Below are positions 24,048-31,908 of a DNA stretch of 41,207 nucleotides, piece by piece; position 1 is the stretch's first letter; every line of letters begins with the position of its first letter. The notes below the pieces were generated by a model, which saw nothing but the letters and a program-made list of their open reading frames with translations, was not told where the DNA came from and ran no database searches. Origin of the DNA: Faecalibacterium sp. (GTDB lineage Bacteria; Bacillota; Clostridia; Oscillospirales; Ruminococcaceae). The translations under genes were made by a program, and so were the position numbers. The stretch covers positions 1-41,207 of the forward strand of contig JALCRP010000017.1 in the NCBI GenBank assembly GCA_022652735.1, in the 5' to 3' direction.

Positions 24048-25382
24048 TTAAATGCGGCGCAGCTTTGTGCCGTCCAGCAGATTCAGGGGCGTATGCGTGG
24101 CCTTTGCCAGCGCGCAGGCGCTGCCCGCCGCATCGCCCATGTCAATCACGGTGGGGAGAATGCGTACGCTTGCCTGCATCAGGAAGGTCGCCGAGATACA
24201 GCGTCCGGCCACGATCAGGTTTTTTCGTTCCGTGCAGATCATGCTGCGATACGGGATTTCATAGTAGTCACCGTGCTGATAGGTATTCTGATGGAACAGC
24301 CCCTTTTTTGAGGAATGTACATCAATATACCAATCCCCTTTTACAAGGCCGTCGGCAAAGCGCGCTTTCGAGGAATAATCTTGCTCGGTAAGAACATATT
24401 TTCCGCGCATGCGCCAGCTTTCTCGGATGCCCAGCATATCTGCCGTCCGTAACAGATAGGAATTTTCAAAACCGGGCATCTTTTTTTGTAAAAAGTTTGC
24501 CAACCGCCGGATGCGGATGTGCCCTTCCGCCAAAGCGGCCGAGCGTGCTGCGGCGCCGGTATTCTGTTTCATACTGGCGAGATGCGGGCAGTTGAATGCC
24601 ATGCACCCCGGCTGCCCCGGGATGGAAAACGCCTGATAATAGCGCAGGTCTTCTTCTTCCAGCAATCCTTCCGCCACGCCCTCGCGGAAGGTTGGCTCGA
24701 GCTTGAAGCCCCGGCCGTTCACCATCGCGGATTCAAAGAAATATCCCGTTTTCAGCGGGGAGAATTCATCGTGCAACGAAAGGCAGTAAGCACGGTATTT
24801 TTCCACATCGATACCGCCCATCAGAAAGCGCAGGCTGCTCACCTGATTGATGCCCTCGGCGTCGCCCGCATCCGCCGGCACCCCGGCAAGGCGCGTAAGC
24901 AACGCATCGCCCGTGGCGTCGACAAAACTCTCTGCGCCGACGGCAGCAAGGCCTTCCACTGTCATAAGCACAAGGTAACGGATGCGCCCGTCCTCGCAGA
25001 CGGCATCCACAAGCGTTGCATCATACAAAAGATGCCCGCCGTGCGCCGTATACAGCCGTTCCAGCGTTTCGCCGAAAACTTCCGGCGCAAACCAAACCAT
25101 CGTCGTCGTGCCGTCGCGCGTTACCGTACCGTTTTGTTTCAGTGCGTCCTCGATCAGCGAGAACACCTCCAAATGGTCGGTGTAAGTAGGCATCATGGGG
25201 CACACCAGCGCGTGGCAGGCCGTGCCGCCGAGCATACCGTATTTTTCCACGATCAGGGTTTTAAGGCCCGATTTTGCGCACTGTATCCCGCATGCGGCGC
25301 CGGCAGCGCCGCCGCCCGCGATCACGGCATCATACTCCCCCAGCACGGGAATCTGTTTTCCTGCATACGGGATTCTGTTCAT
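24048..25382 (-). CDS. FAD-dependent oxidoreductase (FAD_oxidored family)
   Basis: 444 aa. The N-terminal dinucleotide fold DAVIAGGGAAGAACGIQCAK with a following acidic residue (VEKYGMLGGTA) identifies an FAD-binding subunit. The central domain contains FVDATGDALL and GINQVSSLRF, and the C terminus ends VRILPTVIDMGDAAGSACALA, typical of the PF12831 group. The substrate is unknown; relatives occur in carbohydrate-utilisation clusters of gut bacteria. The ATG overlaps the stop of the upstream HExxH gene (ATGA), so they are coupled. GGAGGACGCAAA gives the ribosome site; earlier in-frame codons lie in that gene. Confidence 0.88.
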   Translation of the reverse strand: MNRIPYAGKQIPVLGEYDAVIAGGGAAGAACGIQCAKSGLKTLIVEKYGMLGGTACHALVCPMMPTYTDHLEVFSLIEDALKQNGTVTRDGTTTMVWFAPEVFGETLERLYTAHGGHLLYDATLVDAVCEDGRIRYLVLMTVEGLAAVGAESFVDATGDALLTRLAGVPADAGDAEGINQVSSLRFLMGGIDVEKYRAYCLSLHDEFSPLKTGYFFESAMVNGRGFKLEPTFREGVAEGLLEEEDLRYYQAFSIPGQPGCMAFNCPHLASMKQNTGAAARSAALAEGHIRIRRLANFLQKKMPGFENSYLLRTADMLGIRESWRMRGKYVLTEQDYSSKARFADGLVKGDWYIDVHSSKKGLFHQNTYQHGDYYEIPYRSMICTERKNLIVAGRCISATFLMQASVRILPTVIDMGDAAGSACALAKATHTPLNLLDGTKLRRI

Positions 25383-25936
25383 TTTGCGTCCTCCTTGTTT
25401 TGGTGCAAATCGTAATAAGTCCGCGCAAAACCGTGCGCCCCGATCTCCGACAGCGCACGTATCCCCGTTTTCCCCAGCTTCAGCCGGCCGAGGTTCAGCA
25501 TCGGCACCTGATAATCCCGGCTGGTAAGGCCGAGTTTCGTCCACTCGAGAAAGTGAAAATACTCATGGCTGAGGATTACATTTTCCGCATCCCGCAGCGA
25601 CATCCCGTTTTTCTCGGCCCAGAGCGCGATGGAGCGGGTATAAAGCGTCACTGTGCTTTTCCCGGATACATAATCGCTGAAATACCGCTGGCGGCCTACC
25701 ACATAATCGATTTCTCTCTCGACGATCTTCAGCCCGCTTTGCCCACAAATCGCAAAGAAATCATAGGAGCCGGCAAACGCGGCAAGCACTTCCTGCGCCG
25801 CTGCCGCGCCTTTTTGCCATGCGTCGGCGGCAATACGAGGCCGGTCTTCAACAGGGATTTTCGGATAGCACGGGTCGTAGGAAAGTTCCTGCCCGGCCAG
25901 CTCCCGATCTGGAAACGGAAACACGTATTTTGGCAT
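25379..25936 (-). CDS. Uncharacterised protein with HExxH motif
   Basis: 185 aa, no signal peptide or membrane helix. The central segment ENVILSHEYFHFLEW contains HEYFH, a perfect HExxH zinc-peptidase motif, with a downstream SEIGAHGFARTYYDL where the glutamate could be the third ligand (gluzincin-like). I do not recognise the family. Its start overlaps nothing upstream, but it is translationally coupled to the FAD enzyme. It may be a hydrolase for an amide in the cluster's substrate, or a processing or structural partner. GGGAGAAGCAGA precedes the ATG. Confidence 0.7.
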   Translation of the reverse strand: MPKYVFPFPDRELAGQELSYDPCYPKIPVEDRPRIAADAWQKGAAAAQEVLAAFAGSYDFFAICGQSGLKIVEREIDYVVGRQRYFSDYVSGKSTVTLYTRSIALWAEKNGMSLRDAENVILSHEYFHFLEWTKLGLTSRDYQVPMLNLGRLKLGKTGIRALSEIGAHGFARTYYDLHQNKEDAK

Positions 25937-26057
25937 TCTGCTTCTCCCGGATGCTTCGGGCAACCCTGCATAATGCGCGGGCAGTGGCTTATGTGCCGCG
26001 CCGCCGTTGTGCCTTGTATGCTGCTCTGCCGCATCCTGTTTTATCGGTGTAGGGCGA

Positions 26058-28208
26058 TCAGTTATCCAGCCGGCGCGTCGCGGCAGCGATTACCGGCGTT
26101 TCGGCTGCGTAGCCTTCCATTTCTACTGCCGCGAGGCTATACATCTGATCCTCGCTTGACATGCCCGAAAGGTCGATCACGCGCTTGCCCAGAACAAGGT
26201 ATACGTTGGGGTAGTTTGCGCCGCCGTCATTGTACACTGTCAGTTCCTCCAAAAGGTATTTCACGGTATCGCGCCACTTCTTCACGCTTGTCTGCCGCAC
26301 AAGGGCGTTCGTTTTTTGCAGACGAATTACGCCCTCTTCGTCGATGAGGCGCAGCGGATGGTGCGTGGTTTTCAGCAGCCCGAACAGTTTTTTCTCTGTT
26401 TTTTCCGCGGTCACAGCCGTCATGTTCTCGCTGTGCGCGGCCGCTTTCAAAGCCGAGGGTTCCATATCGAGGTTTTCCGCCACGATTTCGAGGAGCTTTT
26501 CTTCCGATAACTTTTCGGCGCCGCGGTTACCGCTGCGCATTTCCGTTGCGCCCACGGCCGTTGCGCGGACAATATTGCGCTGGCTGTCGACCTCCACCGT
26601 CACCTCGATGGTGCCCGGTGCCGCGCCGTTCCGGATCGCTTTTTGCTCTGCCTCACGGCGGACGCCAATCACGTCCTGATCTGTGGGGTTGGTAATGCTG
26701 CGTTCCACTGTGTCGCGCACCATTGCAAGCGCTACGCCGATTGTCGAGATTACGGGCGCATTTCGTGCGATACGGTGCTTATGGCCCATTGTTTCGGCCA
26801 GATGCGGCACCACGGCCGCCGCGCCGCCGCCGCCGCCCACAAACAGCGTAGTGCGCGGGTCCATATGATAATCCTTCATCAGCTGCGCGGCCACCTTGCT
26901 GTTTTTTGCAGCGGCAAACTCCATTACTTTTTTGGCCGCCTGCTCCACCGAGCAGCCCATGTTGTCGGCCAGCGGTTTCCATGCGAGGCGCGCTGCCTCG
27001 ACATTGCCGCGGGCATAATCTTCCTCATGGACATAGCCGACGATATTCGCGGCGCCCGCCATCGTGAGGCACACCTTTACGCCGTTATCGCATTCGATGC
27101 AGGCGTACTCTGGGTCATCCGGCATAGGCTTTATCGCCACAAGACGTGGATTTTGAATCAGCGCCGGGTCGGTGTACACCTCATAATCCAGCCCCGCGAT
27201 ATGCGCGCTGCGCGGGCCGGTATCGCAGGCCTTGCCGTCCCTGAGCTGTACCATGCTGCCGCCGCCGATGCCGACGGTGCGCACATCGAGGCTGTTCAGA
27301 TAAGTTTTATGTCCTCCCACTTCGGCATACTGGATCATGACCTTGCCATCTTTGACGCAGGAAATATCCGTGGAGGTTCCGCCCACTTCAAAGAAGATGC
27401 CGTCCGTCAGTTTTTCGTACATCAGCGCCCCGGCGACACCCGCGGCCGGGCCGGAAAGAATCGTTAAAATAGGCCGATTGCGTACTTCGTCGACCGTCAT
27501 TACGCCGCCGTCACAGCGCATCACCATCAGCGGGCTTTTGATCGCCGCGTTCTTGATGCTCTGTTCCGTCATCGTGGCGGCTTCCAGCATTTTCGGCATG
27601 ATACTTGCGTTGATTACGGCCGTGCGAGTGCGGATTTTCAGTCCATATAATTTTGAGATGTCATTGGTGGCCGTAGCGGGCAGATTTTCTTCGCCGCAAA
27701 CAGCCACCACTTTATTTTCGTTTTCCGGGTCATCGACGCTGAACGCTTCGGCCGCAACAAAGGATTTTGCGCCCTTCTGCCGCAGCTCGGTGATTGCCTT
27801 ACGGATATTGTCCTCAAGGCCCGGCGCGGCGGTATCCACATAACTGTTGAAGCTGCGCAGGAATTTCCCGGCCGATAGCTCAATATCCCCGATCGTCGTA
27901 TCGCCCTTGCTTTTGCTTCCCTGCAGGCCGCTGCCCAGCGTCACGATGCCGACGGGCGCCACATCGCCCTCCAGCAAGGCGTTCGTTGCCTGCGTGGTTC
28001 CGTGCGCGATAAACATAACGTCTTCGGGGCGGATGCCGCACTTTTCCATCACTTTATGCAGCACTTCCACAATGCCTGCGGCAACCCCCTCCTTCGCTTT
28101 ATGGGTCGTGGGCACCTTTACGCTGCCGATCACCGTAAAACTGTCGTTGTCGATCGCAACTGCATCGGTAAAGGTTCCACCCACGTCAATACCAATCCGA
28201 ACTTTCAT
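26058..28208 (-). CDS. Hydantoinase/oxoprolinase family protein (HyuA-like)
   Basis: 716 aa, ASKHA-fold ATPase. Motifs IGIDVGGTFTDAVAID, AHGTTQATNALLEG, LSGPAAGVAGAL, FFEVGGTSTDIS and TVGIGGGSM match HyuA, the ATP-using subunit of N-methylhydantoinase, 5-oxoprolinase and acetone carboxylase. HyuA normally pairs with HyuB; no hyuB is in the window. The last 180 residues (from about 540) are unlike the core and may replace a partner. By context it would open or phosphorylate a cyclic amide or carbonyl intermediate; this is inference. GGAGGACATCCCTA precedes ATG 28206-28208. Confidence 0.9.
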   Translation of the reverse strand: MKVRIGIDVGGTFTDAVAIDNDSFTVIGSVKVPTTHKAKEGVAAGIVEVLHKVMEKCGIRPEDVMFIAHGTTQATNALLEGDVAPVGIVTLGSGLQGSKSKGDTTIGDIELSAGKFLRSFNSYVDTAAPGLEDNIRKAITELRQKGAKSFVAAEAFSVDDPENENKVVAVCGEENLPATATNDISKLYGLKIRTRTAVINASIMPKMLEAATMTEQSIKNAAIKSPLMVMRCDGGVMTVDEVRNRPILTILSGPAAGVAGALMYEKLTDGIFFEVGGTSTDISCVKDGKVMIQYAEVGGHKTYLNSLDVRTVGIGGGSMVQLRDGKACDTGPRSAHIAGLDYEVYTDPALIQNPRLVAIKPMPDDPEYACIECDNGVKVCLTMAGAANIVGYVHEEDYARGNVEAARLAWKPLADNMGCSVEQAAKKVMEFAAAKNSKVAAQLMKDYHMDPRTTLFVGGGGGAAAVVPHLAETMGHKHRIARNAPVISTIGVALAMVRDTVERSITNPTDQDVIGVRREAEQKAIRNGAAPGTIEVTVEVDSQRNIVRATAVGATEMRSGNRGAEKLSEEKLLEIVAENLDMEPSALKAAAHSENMTAVTAEKTEKKLFGLLKTTHHPLRLIDEEGVIRLQKTNALVRQTSVKKWRDTVKYLLEELTVYNDGGANYPNVYLVLGKRVIDLSGMSSEDQMYSLAAVEMEGYAAETPVIAAATRRLDN

Positions 28209-28244
28209 TAGGGATGTCCTCCGTTTTTCTTATTTCTCCGATCC

Positions 28245-28302
28245 TTTTTACAGGCCGCCCAAAGGGGCCAGCGTACTGATCCGTTTGGGCCGCCTGTAAA
28301 AA
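28245..28302 (-). repeat. Long inverted repeat overlapping the permease terminator
   Basis: 19-nt arms 28245-28263 and 28284-28302 with one mismatch and a 20-nt loop. On the minus strand the 5' arm begins with the T-run of the preceding terminator, so the two structures cannot form together fully. This is a possible terminator/antiterminator switch ahead of the hyuA-like gene. Confidence 0.55.
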
Positions 28303-28335
28303 GAGACATTGCCCGAAACGAGCAATGTCTCTTTT
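28298..28335 (-). terminator. Terminator after the permease gene
   Basis: AAAAGAGACATTGC/GCAATGTCTCTTTT (stem ends at 28312 and 28322-28335), 9-nt loop, T-run on the minus strand. It lies within the cluster, between permease and hyuA-like gene. Confidence 0.8.
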
Positions 28336-28349
28336 CGGCAGGCTTTCGC

Positions 28350-29651
28350 TTAGAAATAGAGCACAGCGCCCAAAATCACGCCGACAATGGAAACGATCCA
28401 CAGATACGGCAGCATCTTTTTGGTGCAGGTGTTCACATCCACCTCGCAGAAGTTGGCCGTCCAGACATTCTGGGTGTTCGTCGGGTCGGCGCCGCACTGG
28501 ATGCGCTCTGCGGCAAGGAAGGCCGCCATAACGGCCAGCGGGTTCATCGTGCCGAGGCCGATGATCAACGCGGCAATGCCGGAGCCGAGGCCGAACATGT
28601 TCATCGGCCCGCGGTACAGCGCGAGAGGCGCCAGCACGGCAAAGAAGATAATGTAAGTAATCATGCTCTTCGGGGTGACAGCCAGCAAAAACGGATTCAG
28701 AACTTCCTTGACCGTAGCGTTCGTCACAGCCAGGAACAAAATGCCGATACCAACCATCAGGATCACGGCCGGGCCGGAATCCGTCACGCCGTCATAGCAG
28801 GTTTTTGCCAGCATGTTCATCGCTTTGCTGAAGCCTTTGGCGGTAAACACAAGGCACCAGATGATACCCACCGTAAAGGCGACCGTCACCGGGCATTTGA
28901 AAACAGCCACCAGCACAATCGGGATCAGCGGAGTGAGCATAGCCAGCCCGCCGCGTACGCCGGAAAGCTGCTTTGTTTCCGGCACATCCTCTGCCGGGGC
29001 AGAGAAAGCGAACTTAATGCCATTGCGCTTAAATTCCACGATCACCAGCGCAATCGTCGCGACGGCAGAGGCAATCATCAGGTAAATTTCAAAGCTCTGT
29101 ATCTGGGCCACATCCAGCGAAAAGATGCTGGCAAAGGTTTTCCAGTTTGCAATGTTGCAGGCCAAGCCCGTTGTGAACGCCATCAGGAAGATGCAGGCTG
29201 CGCTTGCAGCCGGCACACCAACAGAAATCAGGATAGGCAGGATAATCGAGCCAACCATGATGATCGAGCCGAGGCCGCTCAGGGTCGTGAACAGGATGGC
29301 GCATGCGACGACCATAATCATCGTGACGACGAAGGGGCGATCTCCGCCAAGCTCCGCGCTCTTTTTAATGATCGTCTCGGTCACGCCGGTTTTGTTCATA
29401 AGCTGGCCCAACCATGCGCCGAAGATCACGGCCATAATGGCGCTGCCCATACGGACGGTGCCCGCCTCAAATACTGTGGCGAGCCAGCCGATGGCATTTC
29501 CGTCCGCATCTGTCGCAACCATCGGTACGCCGGCGATCACGCAGATCAGCACGGCCATCAACGGAAGGGCCAGAAGCGTCGGGATTTTTTTGGTCATCAT
29601 CAGCGCGGCAACCGCCACAAACGCGAGAATGATAAGGATGCCTTGTAACAT
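28350..29651 (-). CDS. Ion-transporter-superfamily permease (carboxylate/DcuC- or GntP-like)
   Basis: 433 aa, about 11-12 membrane segments. It starts MLQGILIILAFVAVAALMM, has a hydrophilic break near residues 210-225, and two half repeats each with a small-residue re-entrant loop (FTTLSGLGSIIMVGSI; YRGPMNMFGLGSGIAALI), features of secondary anion transporters of the ion-transporter superfamily. The conserved RIQCGADPTNTQNVW near the C terminus is unusual. The substrate is likely an organic or sugar acid. It follows the ROK regulator by 71 bp without a separate promoter. Confidence 0.78.
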   Translation of the reverse strand: MLQGILIILAFVAVAALMMTKKIPTLLALPLMAVLICVIAGVPMVATDADGNAIGWLATVFEAGTVRMGSAIMAVIFGAWLGQLMNKTGVTETIIKKSAELGGDRPFVVTMIMVVACAILFTTLSGLGSIIMVGSIILPILISVGVPAASAACIFLMAFTTGLACNIANWKTFASIFSLDVAQIQSFEIYLMIASAVATIALVIVEFKRNGIKFAFSAPAEDVPETKQLSGVRGGLAMLTPLIPIVLVAVFKCPVTVAFTVGIIWCLVFTAKGFSKAMNMLAKTCYDGVTDSGPAVILMVGIGILFLAVTNATVKEVLNPFLLAVTPKSMITYIIFFAVLAPLALYRGPMNMFGLGSGIAALIIGLGTMNPLAVMAAFLAAERIQCGADPTNTQNVWTANFCEVDVNTCTKKMLPYLWIVSIVGVILGAVLYF

Positions 29652-29722
29652 AATTCTGCTCCTTCGGGTTTCCCCATTTTATTTCCTCCGCATTTCTGCG
29701 GCAGATCCAAAGATAAGTGCCA

Positions 29723-30805
29723 TCAGGCCAGCACGTTTTCGCAAAGCACCTTCCGGCGCAGCCTGCCCGCCATCATTTTAACAGTCCCGGCGTCGCCCTG
29801 CTTGAGGGCGACGATGCGGGGGCAGCTGCCCGGCGGAAGCAGACGCTGCGTGTATCCCGTCAACAGCTCTGCAAAAGCAGCAAGCTGTGCCACATGGCCC
29901 GAAACAAACACGGCATCCAGCGAAAAAAGCGTACTCAGCATCGCGATCAGACGGCCCAACATCGCCGTAAGCTGTTCCAGCGTCGGCTCGGCCTTTCGGA
30001 TTTCCGTGGGCTCCTGCGGCAGGTGCCCGCAGGTATCCAGCAGGCGCCGGATGTCGGCCTGCTCGCCCTGCTGTGCGAGCAGCGAAGTCACATCCGTGCA
30101 GGGGCCATCATGCAGCGCGAGGCTACTGCCGCCCTGCGTCACATCAACGACCACACGGCTGCCGATATGAATGTGGGCATGGTTCTCAACGGCATCCGTC
30201 GTCTCCTTTTCGAGGATATGGCGGATGGTATACGCCTGACTGTATTCTTCCGTTACCGGGATATGAAACTGCGTCACAAGCGCCTCGCGCAAGGAGATCG
30301 TCGCAGAAGAAAAGCCGGTAGAATACATCACGCTGAAATCAGAAGCGCTCATGTCCTCCTGAAACAAAAGCCCGATGCCTTTCATTTTGCCCGCATGCAG
30401 TGCTTCGCCGGATACCGCACGAAAAATTGCCGCTGTGATACCCGCAAGCAGCTCATTGCCGGCCATATAATGATCTGCGATTTCCTCCTTGCGGCTGCTT
30501 TGCAGCGCCATATCATAAACATACAGCGCAGCGCCCTTTCGGCCAATTTCCGCTACAGCCACAATGCCGTACTGTGGATTGATCTGAAGCTCCTGACGGC
30601 TGCGCCCGCCGGTTACGACATAAACGCCGCTTTCCACAAGAATTTGCTGTGAGAGCAGGTCATTTACAATACCGGACACTGTACTGGGCGAGAGGCCCGT
30701 GCGCGCCGCCAGTTCGATGCGGGATAAGCTGCCGTTCGTAAGCACCAACTGTATAATCAGCCGCCGATTGGTCATCTTTACATCTTTCAGGCTTTGTTTT
30801 TTCAT
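29723..30805 (-). CDS. ROK-family transcriptional repressor
   Basis: 360 aa from ATG 30803-30805 (AAGGG 9 bp upstream); the in-frame region before it contains the promoter and operators. N-terminal helix-turn-helix LSRIELAARTGLSPSTVSGIV, then the ROK sugar-binding domain. The phosphate motif is eroded (GIVAVAEIGRKGAALYVYD) and the zinc cluster reduced (VTSLLAQQGEQADIRRLL), so it senses but should not phosphorylate. Likely represses itself and the downstream cluster until a ManNAc-type sugar binds. First gene of the unit. Confidence 0.88.
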   Translation of the reverse strand: MKKQSLKDVKMTNRRLIIQLVLTNGSLSRIELAARTGLSPSTVSGIVNDLLSQQILVESGVYVVTGGRSRQELQINPQYGIVAVAEIGRKGAALYVYDMALQSSRKEEIADHYMAGNELLAGITAAIFRAVSGEALHAGKMKGIGLLFQEDMSASDFSVMYSTGFSSATISLREALVTQFHIPVTEEYSQAYTIRHILEKETTDAVENHAHIHIGSRVVVDVTQGGSSLALHDGPCTDVTSLLAQQGEQADIRRLLDTCGHLPQEPTEIRKAEPTLEQLTAMLGRLIAMLSTLFSLDAVFVSGHVAQLAAFAELLTGYTQRLLPPGSCPRIVALKQGDAGTVKMMAGRLRRKVLCENVLA

Positions 30806-30837
30806 GCTGTATTCCCTTTTCAATTCTTTCCAGCCCC

Positions 30838-30879
30838 TTATTTCGGTATCCGAATTCGTTATTTCGCTTTCCGAAATAA
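30838..30879. promoter_or_regulatory. Two tandem ROK operators
   Basis: TTATTTCG-ctttc-CGAAATAA (30859-30879, perfect 8-5-8) and the adjacent TTATTTCG-gtatc-CGAATTCG (30838-30858, right arm diverged). Both sites are 21 bp and directly abut, placing them on the same DNA face at a two-turn step. They lie between the -10 box and the regulator's start. Confidence 0.8.
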
Positions 30880-30889
30880 GCATGGCTAT

Positions 30890-30918
30890 ACTATAGCACC
30901 GGGCCACTTCCGCTTCAA
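30890..30918 (-). promoter_or_regulatory. Promoter of the ROK-controlled cluster
   Basis: -35 TTGAAG (30913-30918), 17-bp spacer, -10 TATAGT (30890-30895) on the minus strand, directly upstream of the tandem operators. Confidence 0.75.
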
Positions 30919-31003
30919 GAGAATTCTTGGTACATTCCTTCATTTTTCTGTTTTGTGCAAATATTCCCGCAATTTTTTAGGCAATACGCCCGCACACAAG
31001 CGA

Positions 31004-31038
31004 AAAGCGCCGCCCCTCAAAATGAGGGGCGGCGCTTT
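31004..31038. terminator. Terminator of the maltodextrin operon
   Basis: A perfect 16-bp stem AAAGCGCCGCCCCTCA/TGAGGGGCGGCGCTTT (31004-31019/31023-31038) with a 3-nt loop. A- and T-rich flanks make it bidirectional. It lies just after the last transporter gene on the minus strand. Confidence 0.92.
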
Positions 31039-31043
31039 CTATT

Positions 31044-31898
31044 TTAGCCTTTTACGCCGCCGGTTTGTAAGCCGGACACAAAGTATTTTTGGCAAAAGAT
31101 GAAGATCAGCAGCACCGGGAGCAGGCTTGCCACCGACATGGCAAATACATAGCCCCACTGGGTAAATTGGTGCTGGCCGAAAAAGCCGGAAATCGCAATA
31201 GGCAGTGTGCGCTTCAGGTTGTCATTGATTACCGTTAAGGCCCACGGAAACTCCTCCCACGCTGTCAAAAAGTTAAAGATGCTGACAGAGGCAACTGCCG
31301 GGCTTGCCAGCGGCAGGGCAATGCGGAAAAACACCGTAAACACACTTCCGCCGTCGACATATACCGCCTCATCAAAATCGCGCGGAATACCCTCGATGTA
31401 CCCTTTAATCATAAAAGTGGAAAAAGGGATCACCCATGCCACATAAAACGGCACAAGGCCCAAAAGCTTATTGGTCAGGTGCAAAAATCCTGCCAGCTGA
31501 TACTGCGTAATAATTAGCGTTGTGCCCGGAATAATCATCGTGCCAATAACCAACCCAAACAAAAAGCCGCGCCCGAGAAAGCGAAACCGTGCAATGCAAA
31601 AAGCCATTGCTGCGGAAATAAACGCCGAGAGCAGCACCGTCAGAAGCGCGACGATCACACTGTTAAAAAAGTTGATATAAAACTTTTCCTGTTGAAAGAT
31701 GTAAAAATAGTTTTCCAGCGTGACAGTATTCAGCTGCGGGAAAAAGTGCGGTGGATACTCGTACAGCGCGCCGTTTGGTTTAAGCGAAGTGCTAATCATA
31801 TACACCATCGGCAGCACGGAAAGGATACCGCCCGCCGTCAGAAGAAGATACAGTAGCACATTTTGCAGCGCTTTGCGCGGATGTTTCATTTTCAGCAT
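31044..31898 (-). CDS. Sugar ABC transporter permease, MalG type
   Basis: 284 aa, six membrane helices. The cytoplasmic EAA loop EAVYVDGGSVFTVFFRIALP, which docks the ATPase, identifies the inner-membrane component of a carbohydrate ABC importer; the tail QKYFVSGLQTGGVKG is the classic MalG ending. A GTG at 31905-31907 is possible, but ATG 31896-31898, with GAGG 8 bp upstream, fits better. It is the second permease of a pair. The substrate is assigned from the adjacent GH13 enzyme (maltodextrin). Confidence 0.92.
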   Translation of the reverse strand: MLKMKHPRKALQNVLLYLLLTAGGILSVLPMVYMISTSLKPNGALYEYPPHFFPQLNTVTLENYFYIFQQEKFYINFFNSVIVALLTVLLSAFISAAMAFCIARFRFLGRGFLFGLVIGTMIIPGTTLIITQYQLAGFLHLTNKLLGLVPFYVAWVIPFSTFMIKGYIEGIPRDFDEAVYVDGGSVFTVFFRIALPLASPAVASVSIFNFLTAWEEFPWALTVINDNLKRTLPIAISGFFGQHQFTQWGYVFAMSVASLLPVLLIFIFCQKYFVSGLQTGGVKG

Positions 31899-31908
31899 GC
31901 TTTTCACC

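Noticed and set aside
24519..25415. 298-codon plus-strand frame opposite the FAD oxidoreductase
   Set aside because: Antisense to a gene with clear FAD-binding motifs; no start signal.
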